Origin: Gelidibacter maritimus
GTDB lineage: Bacteria; Bacteroidota; Bacteroidia; Flavobacteriales; Flavobacteriaceae
NCBI RefSeq assembly: GCF_014062315.1
Contig: NZ_JACGLT010000025.1
Location: 1-45,469 of the forward strand
Direction: 5' to 3'
DNA: 45,469 nucleotides
The position numbers and the translations under genes are program-made. Positions 14,763-22,974 of this stretch are shown piece by piece (position 1 is the first letter of the stretch; each line of letters starts with the position of its first letter). The notes below the pieces were generated by a model. It was not told where the DNA came from. It made no database searches and saw nothing but the letters and a program-made list of their open reading frames with translations.

Positions 14763-16184
14763 ATGAAAATACTATATTTAATTATAATAAGTAGTATGCT
14801 ATTAACAGCCTGCAAAAAGGAAGGAGACTCTCTTAAGTTTGATATCCTTATAAAGGATGTTCATATTGTCAATACTAACACAGGAGCTCTTATTGAAAAT
14901 CAAAGCATAGGGATCAATGCCGACACCATTGCGAAAATAGCTGCCATGGATCAATCAATAAATTGGACGGCAGGTAAGACGGTTATTGCTAAGGATAAAT
15001 ATGTAATTCCCGGTTTATGGGATATGCACATGCATTTTGGGGCGGACTCCCTAATCAGCGAAAATAAAAATATGTTGCCTCTCTATTTGGCAAATGGTGT
15101 GACTACTATAAGAGATTGCGCCGCTGATATTAGTCCCAGTGTCCTGAAATGGCGCCGACAAATCGAAAAAGGAGAACTAATAGGACCAAGCATTTTTACC
15201 TCAGGACCGAAAATAGAAGGTAAAAACTCAATCTGGCCGGGTGATATAGAAATTGAAAACGAGGAGGAATTGAGTTCTGCTTTGGATTCCTTAGATGAGC
15301 TTCAGGTAGATTTTGTGAAAATAACGGACAATGCCCTGTCGCCTGAACTGTTCCTGAAAAGTGTTCAAAAAGCAACCCAGCGAGGTTATAAAACTTCGGG
15401 CCACATCCCTTTTGCATTACCAATTAATGACGTATCAAAGGCTGGTCTGACCACCATAGAGCATATGGGATATATGTTGAAAGCAGGCGCAGCCAATGAA
15501 TTGGAGATTATTGAAAAACATAAAAATGGGGAGATAGATTATAGAACTGCAAATGCTCTAATGAATCAAAGTTTTGATGAAGCAACGGCTTTAAATAAAT
15601 ATAAGCAATTGGCTGAAAATGGAACAGCCATTGTACCCACTTTAATTGGCAATAGAATAATTTCCTATTGGGATGAAGATGATCATAGTGATGACCCAGA
15701 GCTGCAATATATTGGACCAGGTATTATAAAAACGTACCAAGGACGAGTCAATAGAGCGAAAGCGGCATCGGCAGAAGCTATAGAAGCACGGCACGAAAAC
15801 TACAAAAATCTGGTAACTTTAATCCCAATAATCAATGCATCTGGTATGATGATTATTGCCGGAACCGATGCAGGTTTTTTAAATTCTTATATTTATCCAG
15901 GCTTTGCTTTGCACGACGAGCTTGAGATTTATCAAAAAGCTGGTCTAACCCCTTTAGAAGTGCTTCAAACTTCGGTTGTCAATGGACCTAAATACTTTGG
16001 ACTTACGGATAAATACGGAAGTGTCACCGAAGGAAAAATAGCCGATTTATTGATCCTGAACAGCAATCCTCTGGAAGATATCAAGGCCACAAAAACTATT
16101 GACTATCTGATAAAGAAAACAAAGGTTTATGATAGATCGCAATTGGATGCAATGCTATTAGAGGTGAAAAACATCTATAATTGA
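14763..16184 (+). CDS. Lipoprotein amidohydrolase (imidazolonepropionase-like)
   Basis: 473 aa with a lipobox LLTAC (Cys17), so it is anchored outside the cytoplasm. It is a metal-dependent hydrolase of the amidohydrolase superfamily. Metal ligands visible are the HxH at H89/H91 (WDMHMHFG), Lys186 in DFVKIT (a possible carboxylated lysine), H214 (SGHIPF), H234 (IEHMG) and D369 (GTDAG). The C-terminal beta-sandwich is completed by GKIADLLILNSNPL. Such lipoproteins act on cyclic amides or dipeptides, but the substrate here is unknown. It follows the ankyrin gene with a 14-bp gap and precedes an exported deaminase. Confidence 0.88.
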   Translation: MKILYLIIISSMLLTACKKEGDSLKFDILIKDVHIVNTNTGALIENQSIGINADTIAKIAAMDQSINWTAGKTVIAKDKYVIPGLWDMHMHFGADSLISENKNMLPLYLANGVTTIRDCAADISPSVLKWRRQIEKGELIGPSIFTSGPKIEGKNSIWPGDIEIENEEELSSALDSLDELQVDFVKITDNALSPELFLKSVQKATQRGYKTSGHIPFALPINDVSKAGLTTIEHMGYMLKAGAANELEIIEKHKNGEIDYRTANALMNQSFDEATALNKYKQLAENGTAIVPTLIGNRIISYWDEDDHSDDPELQYIGPGIIKTYQGRVNRAKAASAEAIEARHENYKNLVTLIPIINASGMMIIAGTDAGFLNSYIYPGFALHDELEIYQKAGLTPLEVLQTSVVNGPKYFGLTDKYGSVTEGKIADLLILNSNPLEDIKATKTIDYLIKKTKVYDRSQLDAMLLEVKNIYN

Positions 16185-16254
16185 ACACTGGCCTTTCGGT
16201 ATTTATAAAGCGACGACCAATAAATTTTTAAGGTATAAATTAAATATAAAAATT

Positions 16255-16869
16255 ATGAAATTACTCACATTAACATTAGGACTGATATTAACAAGTGCAG
16301 TTGTATTTGGACAATCTCACAGTCAACAGATTAAGCTAACAAATAAAACACAAACTATGATGTCTCAAAACAGTACAAACTCGGATCCCGTATATACAGC
16401 AACAGACTTAAAGTTTTTACAACGATGCCTGATGCTCGCAGAGGAAGCTTTGGATGCAGGCGATCAGCCATTCGGATCTATTCTAGTCAATGCCGATAAT
16501 GAAATTATAGCAGAAGCTAGAAATCGCATCAACGAAAAAAATGTATTGGCGCATCCAGAAATTGAACTTGCCGTATGGGCGATGGAGAATTTAAGTCTTG
16601 AAGAACGACGTGAGGCAATTATGTATACCACAGGAGAACATTGTCCGATGTGTGCCGGAGCTCACGGTTGGGCAGAGATTGGTTCTCTCTATTTTTTGCA
16701 TTCCGCAGAACAATTGGGAACATGGTTAAGTGACATGGGGGTAGGGCCAGCACCTATTGAATTTGTTCCTGCTAAGGACATCATGAAAAATGCGGTTATA
16801 AAAGGACCGGGACAAGGCGAAATGCTAAAGAAAATCAAGGAGCTGCACCAACGTTATTATCAAGATTAA
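16255..16869 (+). CDS. Exported CDA-fold deaminase
   Basis: 204 aa. The catalytic domain (from about residue 48) is of the cytidine/guanine deaminase fold with a zinc site: H100-P-E102 (usually HAE; the proton-shuttling Glu is present) and C130-P-M-C133, in the context EHCPMCAGAH. An N-terminal signal-like segment (MKLLTLTLGLILTSAVVFGQ) precedes it, which is unusual because most such enzymes are cytosolic. The Glu-His-Cys replacing the usual Glu-Pro-Cys is also atypical. An internal Met at residue 35 or 36 could instead start a cytosolic form. It is the last gene of the set, ending before a strong terminator. Confidence 0.82.
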   Translation: MKLLTLTLGLILTSAVVFGQSHSQQIKLTNKTQTMMSQNSTNSDPVYTATDLKFLQRCLMLAEEALDAGDQPFGSILVNADNEIIAEARNRINEKNVLAHPEIELAVWAMENLSLEERREAIMYTTGEHCPMCAGAHGWAEIGSLYFLHSAEQLGTWLSDMGVGPAPIEFVPAKDIMKNAVIKGPGQGEMLKKIKELHQRYYQD

Positions 16870-16930
16870 ACTTGCTAATGACTATTTAATCTTAGTTTGT
16901 TCTATAAATAATCTATTAAATAAGTCCCCG

Positions 16931-16961
16931 AAGGCACGAGCATTCCGCTCGTGCCTTTTTT
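16931..16961 (+). terminator. Strong intrinsic terminator
   Basis: An 11-bp perfect stem, AAGGCACGAGC / GCTCGTGCCTT, with a 5-nt loop followed by a T run. It ends the deaminase transcript. The stem contains the CACGAGC/GCTCGTG core found in REP-like hairpins elsewhere in the window. The rest of 16962-17223 has no clear gene, only a short fragment-like frame near 17050-17130. Confidence 0.85.
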
Positions 16962-17223
16962 AATATTTTTCTATCACACTTAGTTTGTGGCAATTACATT
17001 CTTATGAGTACATCACAAATGGATCACTTTGACAAATTTTTATAATCGAGGAGATTGTACCAAAATTGTCTCACCTATAATAAAGGAGCTTAAACGGAAT
17101 TTTAAAGGACTTAGATTATTTTAAAGGATTACTTTTTTTAATTATTTAATTTTGGAAAGCACAATTTACTATATGAAAATACGCGTAGACCCCAAAGACT
17201 TATAATCTATAATAAATGCAAAC

Positions 17224-17684
17224 ATGAAATATATCATCGTTATAATCGCTCTCTTTATATCATATCACCTTTCTGCCCAAAGTGAAGTATATAACAACAC
17301 TTTTGTTCGAATTTATAATTTAGAAAGTAAAAAAATAAATAAAGGCAAGTTAGAGTCAGTATCCACAACGCCTATGAAATTGTTTTTAAAGAAGACATGG
17401 TGACAATTCTTTTAAATGAAATAGGAAAAATTAAAACTAAACGTTCGGACGGTCATAATATTGGAACAGGGGCTTTAACGGGCTTATTATTTGGAGATGA
17501 TGACGAAGGCCTCCTTTCTTTTTCAGCTACTGATAAAGCATTGTTCGGTTTAATTAGTGGAGGTGCGCTTGATGCAATAGTTGGTGGAATTACTGCTCTA
17601 TTCTAAAAATCAGACCTTTTCATCATTGATGCAGATGAAATAAAATTGAAAAATTTTAAAGATAAAATGAACAGAACGAATTAA
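17224..17684 (+). pseudogene. Frameshifted small exported protein
   Basis: A signal peptide start at 17224 (MKYIIVIIALFISYHLSAQ) continues to KGKLESVS. The frame then shifts near 17365 to NAYEIVFKEDMVTILLNE, which is open from before 17397 to 17606 and contains a glycine-rich segment (GTGALTGLLFGDDDEG…GGALDAIVGGI). After that stop, another frame gives FIIDADEIKLKNFKDK before 17684. Together this looks like one protein of about 150 residues broken by two frameshifts. The plan matches small flavobacterial proteins with a KGKL strand and a GxxxG region. Function unknown. Confidence 0.6.
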
Positions 17685-17698
17685 ATAATTCCTAAAAA

Positions 17699-17815
17699 GG
17701 CTTATGTTCAATTGGTAGATGGCATTTTGCCGCCGAGAGTGTCCAATACGCCTGTTACTAAACCAATCAAGAGTTGTAAACTCATGAGACATTTCGATAG
17801 CTTCTTTGAACAAAT
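17699..17815 (-). pseudogene. Possible IS3-family transposase remnant
   Basis: On the minus strand a short frame reads FKEAIEMSHEFTTLDWFSNRR, and a shifted frame continues DTLGGKMPSTN. This resembles the C-terminal end of IS3 OrfB (…WFNxRRxHSxLGG…). It is only about 40 codons long with a frameshift, so the identification is weak. Confidence 0.25.
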
Positions 17816-17906
17816 TCTCAACTTTAGAACCGCAGATAACACGTCATGTGAATAAAAAATCTTGTATCTTTAGCGTTCCTAATGAAGCTAAAATCCCATA
17901 CGATTT

Positions 17907-18833
17907 ATGAAATATTTTATGTCCTGCCTACTTGTCGTTCTATTATTTGGATGCAACGAGGTCAATTCTAAAGACGAAAGAGCGGTGCGTAAATTTGTGG
18001 AACAATGGAACGACTCTCATACAGAACTAAAGTCGGCTTACTTAGCGCGTGACTATATGGATGTGGTCAATTACTACGGAAAACAACTCAGCCGAGTCCA
18101 AGTTCAGCGCGACAAAAATTTGTTGTTTGAACAATTTCCAGACTACAGACAAAACATTCTAAACGACGAGATTGATATCACAAAAGAGGCGGGTAAATAC
18201 TTGGTAACCTTCATTAAACACGTTAGTTATGACGGTATTGAGGCAGATTACGAATCGTATCTTACGGTAACCATGAAAAACGGTGTGTTCAGAATCTTAC
18301 GTGAAGGTGTTGCAGAACATTCCGACAATCTTGATGCGCCTATCTTTCCAAAGGCTCGTGAAAACATACGCATTCTGAGCAATAGAAGACAACTGTTTGG
18401 CGATTTTGATGGTGATGGCCTCTCAGACTATGCCACGGTCATCTCTCCTGAAGTGACTTCAACTGTAGATGGAACGGTAGAATGTGCTGATGGATGCCAT
18501 AGCGTCATTGTTTTTAATAACAAAAACTTGGAAGATATTGTCATCGAAGGGGCGTACCAATCGCAGTTAGAAAATCTTAAAGATCTGAATAGCGACGGTG
18601 CCGATGAAATTGGCTTTTGGGACATTAAACCCACATCTAAGACCCTCTATGTTTTTGATGCCACCAATGGTAAAATGCTCACCGAACCTATTGTAATCAA
18701 CACTACCGTCCATAAAAACCTTAAGCTGATTGACGTTTTCAAAAAATCAGGACGCAATAAAATCACTGTTACGCGCAGTGCTGAGGTTGATGGAAAATGG
18801 ATTTTAGAAACGGAAGTGGTTGTGTTGGATTAA
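17907..18833 (+). CDS. Lipoprotein with calcium-loop-like repeats
   Basis: 308 aa with a lipoprotein signal (LLVVLLFGC, Cys near residue 16). The first half has mixed alpha/beta sequence that may resemble a nuclear-transport-factor-like fold (VRKFVEQWNDSH…YMDVVNYYGKQ). The second half has two Asp-rich loops, FDGDGLSDY and LNSDGADE, typical of FG-GAP/EF-hand-like calcium-binding loops in exported proteins. Function unknown. A TATCTTTA at 17865-17872 is a plausible -7 box. Monocistronic. Confidence 0.75.
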   Translation: MKYFMSCLLVVLLFGCNEVNSKDERAVRKFVEQWNDSHTELKSAYLARDYMDVVNYYGKQLSRVQVQRDKNLLFEQFPDYRQNILNDEIDITKEAGKYLVTFIKHVSYDGIEADYESYLTVTMKNGVFRILREGVAEHSDNLDAPIFPKARENIRILSNRRQLFGDFDGDGLSDYATVISPEVTSTVDGTVECADGCHSVIVFNNKNLEDIVIEGAYQSQLENLKDLNSDGADEIGFWDIKPTSKTLYVFDATNGKMLTEPIVINTTVHKNLKLIDVFKKSGRNKITVTRSAEVDGKWILETEVVVLD

Positions 18834-18872
18834 TTGGATACTTAAACCTGATGGATTTGGAACGGCAGGATA

Positions 18873-18886
18873 CGAGCGGAAGCTCG
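18873..18886. repeat. REP-like hairpin
   Basis: CGAGC-GGAA-GCTCG, inside GGATACGAGCGGAAGCTCG followed by CACC. It shares its core with the hairpins at 2900-2922, 16931-16957 and 21709-21737. Intergenic, downstream of the lipoprotein gene. Confidence 0.6.
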
Positions 18887-19027
18887 CACCAACAGGGTTC
18901 ATTTTCACACAGAAACGTGGCAATATAGTTACAATCTTTTCTACAAACCCGATTGTAGCTTAGCAGATGTCACAGACTTTCAATCAATAGAAAGCCCGTA
19001 CTTACAATACAAAAAACTACCACATTA

Positions 19028-20320
19028 TTAGCTATTAACTTCCCGTTTGAGTCCAATAAATAAGATGGTAGACACCAAGAGCAAGCCGAGATACCAAGAG
19101 TTCGCAATCAAATCAAAATAGGAGATCTGGCCCTGTGCAAAACTTAAGATCATTAACACTTGCGCGCCATAAGGTAGCAGTCCCTGTGTGATACAAGCGA
19201 AAATATCTAAAATTGAGGCGGTTTGTTTATTCTCCAAACGATACTGGTCGTTAATGTTTCTTGCAATAGATCCTGATATAATGATGGCCACGGTGTTATT
19301 GGCAATGGCAACATTGATGCTTGATACCAGCGCGCCAATGCCGAATTGGGCGGTCTTCTTACTTCTAATCAAGGCTTTTATCTTGGTCAAAATATAGTCT
19401 ATCCCACCATTGTAAGCAACCAACGCAGCCAAACCTCCTGTCAATAAGGAAAGCAGAAAAATCTCGGTCATGTCCGTAAAACCCACATAGATAAGTTGCG
19501 TGAACTCAATGAGGGAGAAATCGGCATAGAACAGCCCTAAAACCCCTGCAGAAATGATACCCAGCACCAAGGTGACAAAAACATCAAGTCCGATGACAGA
19601 TAATATAATAACGATAAGATATGGTGCTATTTTTAGTACGGAATAGCTATAATCGACCGTTTCTTCAACATGGGCGTCTAAACGCAAGCCTTCAAAAACA
19701 AGGATGGCACTAGTTATAAGTGCTGCCGGGACGGCTATTTTGATATTGGCTTTAAACTTATCGCTCATTTTAACCCCCATAGTCTGTGTTGCCGCAATGG
19801 TCGTATCTGAAATAATGGAAAGGTTATCTCCAAACATAGCACCACTCAATAAGGCGCCACAGAGAATGGCCAGAGAGAAACTGCCCGTATCTGCAAATCC
19901 AACCACAATAGGTGCCAAAGCAACTATTGATCCAACGGAGGTACCTGTTGACACCGATAAAAAAGCGGCAATCACAAAGATGCCAACATAAATGTATTGG
20001 TTATTGATCAGGTCCATTCCCAAATGCACAATGGCATCCACACTTCCGGTGGCATTCGTGACGGCGGCAAAAGCACCAGCAAGCAAATAAATCAAGCACA
20101 TAGTGAGAATTTTTGGATCACCACAGCCTTCCAGCAAAGTTTTGATCTTAGTGTTTATAGGTTGTTTAAACAGAAGAAAGGCTACAATAATCCCTGCGAT
20201 TACGGCAATAGGGGCGGGGAGTGCATAGAAATCCTCTTGAACAATACCAACACCCAGAAAGGTGAGGACAAATACGAAAAAGGGCAATAACGCCTTAAAG
20301 CTTGGCTTAATACTGGTCAT
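19028..20320 (-). CDS. NhaC-family transporter, candidate methionine transporter (MetT-like)
   Basis: 430 aa with about 11 hydrophobic segments and the NhaC-family signatures (VSTGTSVGSIVALAPIVVG, SGAMFGDNLSIISDTT, NNTVAIIISGSIA). The family includes Na+/H+ antiporters and the predicted methionine transporters called MetT in comparative-genomics work. Those MetT genes are often behind SAM riboswitches. A structured leader resembling the SAM clan lies directly upstream here (20335-20457), so methionine uptake is favoured over simple sodium extrusion. This assignment depends on the leader being what it appears to be. Monocistronic. Confidence 0.85.
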   Translation of the reverse strand: MTSIKPSFKALLPFFVFVLTFLGVGIVQEDFYALPAPIAVIAGIIVAFLLFKQPINTKIKTLLEGCGDPKILTMCLIYLLAGAFAAVTNATGSVDAIVHLGMDLINNQYIYVGIFVIAAFLSVSTGTSVGSIVALAPIVVGFADTGSFSLAILCGALLSGAMFGDNLSIISDTTIAATQTMGVKMSDKFKANIKIAVPAALITSAILVFEGLRLDAHVEETVDYSYSVLKIAPYLIVIILSVIGLDVFVTLVLGIISAGVLGLFYADFSLIEFTQLIYVGFTDMTEIFLLSLLTGGLAALVAYNGGIDYILTKIKALIRSKKTAQFGIGALVSSINVAIANNTVAIIISGSIARNINDQYRLENKQTASILDIFACITQGLLPYGAQVLMILSFAQGQISYFDLIANSWYLGLLLVSTILFIGLKREVNS

Positions 20321-20334
20321 AAGTCTGTTGTTGC

Positions 20335-20457
20335 AGAATCGAAATAAGAGAGTAACGGCAAATACTTAGAAAGGATAACGTTTTTTCCAAAGTATTTGGC
20401 TTATCGCTTTAGCACCTTGCTCGTTACTGCAGGTTGCTACCTCTTATTTGAGATTCT
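20335..20457 (-). promoter_or_regulatory. Structured leader resembling SAM-clan riboswitch
   Basis: On the minus strand, AGAATC.CAAATAAGAG (from 20457) pairs with CTCTTATTT.GATTCT (ending at 20335), a stem of about 15 bp. Inside is the hairpin UAGCAACCUGC / GCAAGGUGCUA, matching the conserved GCAACC…GGUGC core of SAM-I and SAM-IV. The loop AGUAACG is complementary to CGUUACU at 20357-20351, a perfect 7-bp pseudoknot like the one in SAM-IV. A second stem pairs AAAUACUU with AAGUAUUU. The k-turn P2 of SAM-I is missing. P1 ends 14 nt before the start codon, so translational control fits. Confidence 0.6.
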
Positions 20458-20472
20458 TGATAATTAAGTGTG

Positions 20473-20480
20473 CAAAAATA
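20473..20480 (-). promoter_or_regulatory. -7 box of the NhaC-family gene
   Basis: TATTTTTG on the minus strand is a perfect TAnnTTTG. Transcription would begin about 7 nt later near 20466, just ahead of the structured leader. A GGTTTA-N7-TAAACC inverted repeat (20483-20501) sits upstream of it and could be an operator or chance. Confidence 0.6.
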
Positions 20481-20511
20481 ATGGTTTAGGAGAGGTAAAC
20501 CTAAAGTTTTG

Positions 20512-20661
20512 AGACACGAATTTTACGGATTCTCACGAATCCATTCGTCTTCTGAAAACGGATTAAATAAGAACAATTCATTTCACGAATGTAGAAGGCT
20601 TGCAGTCTGCGTTTTTTAGACACGAATTGCACGGATTATCACAGATTCATGTTAACTAAAT
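20512..20661. repeat. Two copies of a GACACGAATT…CACGGATT repeat
   Basis: GACACGAATTTTACGGATTC at 20512 and GACACGAATTGCACGGATTA at 20631 begin two similar segments 119 bp apart. A third weaker CACGAATCAGATT lies at about 20678. The spacing is close to the 118-bp period of the array at 25494. The remainder of 20662-20898 holds a short CTCGCC…GGCGAG hairpin near 20827 and no gene. Confidence 0.55.
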
Positions 20662-20898
20662 AATAACTGTTCATGTCACGAATCAGATTGGTTTATCATG
20701 ATTTACATTTCAAACAAGCTCAATGTAGAAAGGAACGACTTTATTCGTTCTAACGTGATTCATTAATTCCCCTACTTTTAAAGGAGAAGTGGCTTCTACT
20801 TCAGAAAAGAAGCAGAAGACTCTCCTCGCCGTCGGGCAGGCGAGGTGGTTCGCACTTTGTTAAAATATGGTTCAAAAGCTTATAGGCTATTTGCCATT

Positions 20899-21588
20899 TT
20901 ACTCCGATTCCCAAATACGTTTTTGAGCCGTTCCGAAAGCGCCCAATTGGTAAACCCCAATCGCTGCAGCCTGAAACTTTGTAGCTTTAAAATTATGTTG
21001 TGCCAAACTATCCAACAATGGAACCTTTGCCACGCCCAAGCTGATGTGTGGATTGTAATGCTCATAACTATGATCACTCACAAACTTGGGTACGTATGCC
21101 AAAGTAAAATCATCTATGGGTGTCCCATCTGAATTTTGTATATACGATTCTTGGGAACCGTCAGGAGTTATATAAGGTTCTAAAAGTGTGATGGTTTGTT
21201 CGTGAAGTGCCATTAGCGCCCGACTTCTTTTAATGCCAATGGACGCAAAACTCTCGTTCTTATCCTTGGCGTATTGCAGTTCATCAGCCCAAAGAATGTC
21301 GTTTTCTATGGTTTTATAGAGTCCAGTTAATGCTTGTTCAATTTTGGACAAATCACTTTCCTTAATATAACACTGCAATAAGGTGATGTGCGGAATGTGA
21401 TGGTCGTCCAAAGTGATATTGTCAGAGTGTTTTTCCAATATCGCTTGGTTTAACTGAACGGACTGGTCGTAAATATCCTCAGGAAGTGTGAGCATCACTC
21501 CGATGGCGATTGTTTTTTCTTGCTTTGGAGCACAGGAACTGATTAGCGTGATGACTAGGCATATTATGATTAGGGAATATTTATTCAT
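20899..21588 (-). CDS. Lipoprotein of the 2H phosphoesterase (LigT-like) superfamily
   Basis: 229 aa with a lipobox (LISSC, Cys about residue 19). Two H-x-[ST]-x motifs define the superfamily: HITL in HHIPHITLLQ near residue 68 and HISL in YNPHISLG near residue 185. 2H enzymes act on 2',3'-cyclic phosphates or related linkages. An outer, lipid-anchored member is unusual, and its substrate is unknown. Monocistronic on the minus strand. Confidence 0.8.
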   Translation of the reverse strand: MNKYSLIIICLVITLISSCAPKQEKTIAIGVMLTLPEDIYDQSVQLNQAILEKHSDNITLDDHHIPHITLLQCYIKESDLSKIEQALTGLYKTIENDILWADELQYAKDKNESFASIGIKRSRALMALHEQTITLLEPYITPDGSQESYIQNSDGTPIDDFTLAYVPKFVSDHSYEHYNPHISLGVAKVPLLDSLAQHNFKATKFQAAAIGVYQLGAFGTAQKRIWESE

Positions 21589-21708
21589 TTTTGACGGTAT
21601 CAGTGAGTTTCAAGATTTAAAGGCTGGGAATTTAGTAAAGAATTTTGTGGTATGCTTGATTTGAGATGTGGAAATTTAATTTTTTCAGGGAGGCATGAAC
21701 TATATTAT

Positions 21709-21737
21709 TGCTGGTACGAGCGGGACGCTCGCGCCAG
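21709..21737. repeat. REP-like palindrome
   Basis: Outer arms GCTGG / CCAGC surround CGAGC-GGGAC-GCTCG. The reverse complement closely matches the hairpin at 2894-2922 (CTGGCGTGAGCGTCCCGCTC). It lies between convergent or tandem gene ends, downstream of the ABC permease gene. Confidence 0.7.
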
Positions 21738-21795
21738 CCAGGTTTTAAATATGCAAAAAGGTTGTTATTTCCTACCCAAATCAATGCTTACAAAT

Positions 21796-22971
21796 CTATC
21801 CTTCCACAACAACAGTTTGCTTCTTAGCCGTTTTATTTACCTTGAATTGCAATAATAACAGCATCGCAATAAAAGCAACTACCGTAATCCCCAATAATAT
21901 TTTGGTCTCTGATGCGATGGATGCCAAATCACCACCATAAAAAGCAATTCTTCTAAAGCCACTCAAGAATTGGGTCACTGGAATGAATTGCGCCACACCC
22001 GTAATCCAACCAGGAATAGCTTCTGTTGGCCAGGTAAATCCGCTCAAAATAAATGCAGGCGTAGAGATAACCATCAGTAATTCGGTGGCTTTTAACTGGT
22101 TTGGAATGGCTACGGAAAACAACATCCCGATCATCATCGAGGCTAATGTCAACAATAGGGTCAATACCAACATTGGGAAATTGAAAATATCTGCAGTAAT
22201 CTTAAAATACGGGAAGTACATAGCAATCACGAACCAAATAAATGGCAACATGATTAAGAATGGCGTTGCCTTTAAGAAAATCAAATATAAAGCCGATTTC
22301 TTTTTTGCGACAAGATTGGCAAAATAACCATCTTCAAAATCCCTCGAAAATGCTAAAGCCACCGCTAAAAAAATAATTTGTTGCATAATGGCTGCCAAGA
22401 TGCCCGGGAGCATGAAGTTGACGTAGTTTCCGGCCGAATTATAGAGTTTGTTGAAGTTGATCTTAAAAGTCTCATAAGATGCTTTGGCCTGATCAGGGTG
22501 CATGCCCTGCTTTTTGAGTCCGTCGATTTCCATACCCGCATTTAAAGTCATCAAGACCGTATTGATATTATTGCTGGCCGTATTAGCGTTAAGAATGTTG
22601 GCCATATTGAGGTCCACCCGAATTTCAGGATGTCTTTTTTGCAAAACATCGCCTTCAAAACCGACAGGAAGCGTTACGACAGCAGCATATTGCTCAAGTG
22701 GCATTTCTTCTAATAAATTGCCTGGGGTTAAACGCACATCCTTGACCAATAGACCTTCGTTATCCACAAAAGCATCAATGATCATGTCGGTGGTAGGACT
22801 TTGGTCCTGGTCGACAATAACAATCGGTAAATCGAGGACTTTAGCCTGCTGATATACATAACCGAAAATAATACCGTAGCCTATGGGCGCAGCAAAAAAG
22901 ATGGCCATCAGGACACCATTTGAGAAAATACGCTTAAATTCTACTTTTAGTAAGTTCGTAAAAGTCTTCAT
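21796..22971 (-). CDS. ABC-2 type permease (YbhR/YhhJ-like)
   Basis: 391 aa of the ABC-2 transporter type with the large periplasmic loop between helices 1 and 2 (DLPIVIVDQDQSPTTDMIIDAF). A block of helices follows, with the family motif FILSGFTWPTEAIPGW. It should form the inner-membrane channel of a tripartite efflux pump. It follows the HlyD-family gene by 3 bp. A functional pump also needs an ATPase and usually a second permease, and neither is in this operon. Confidence 0.85.
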   Translation of the reverse strand: MKTFTNLLKVEFKRIFSNGVLMAIFFAAPIGYGIIFGYVYQQAKVLDLPIVIVDQDQSPTTDMIIDAFVDNEGLLVKDVRLTPGNLLEEMPLEQYAAVVTLPVGFEGDVLQKRHPEIRVDLNMANILNANTASNNINTVLMTLNAGMEIDGLKKQGMHPDQAKASYETFKINFNKLYNSAGNYVNFMLPGILAAIMQQIIFLAVALAFSRDFEDGYFANLVAKKKSALYLIFLKATPFLIMLPFIWFVIAMYFPYFKITADIFNFPMLVLTLLLTLASMMIGMLFSVAIPNQLKATELLMVISTPAFILSGFTWPTEAIPGWITGVAQFIPVTQFLSGFRRIAFYGGDLASIASETKILLGITVVAFIAMLLLLQFKVNKTAKKQTVVVEG

Positions 22972-22974
22972 CAG

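Noticed and set aside
19028-20320. Plain Na+/H+ antiporter assignment
   Set aside because: Family membership alone allows it, but the SAM-like leader makes a methionine-transport role equally or more likely, so the call is left open.
20845-21132. 95-codon frame on the + strand
   Set aside because: It lies antisense to the 2H-phosphoesterase lipoprotein gene, which has clear motifs.
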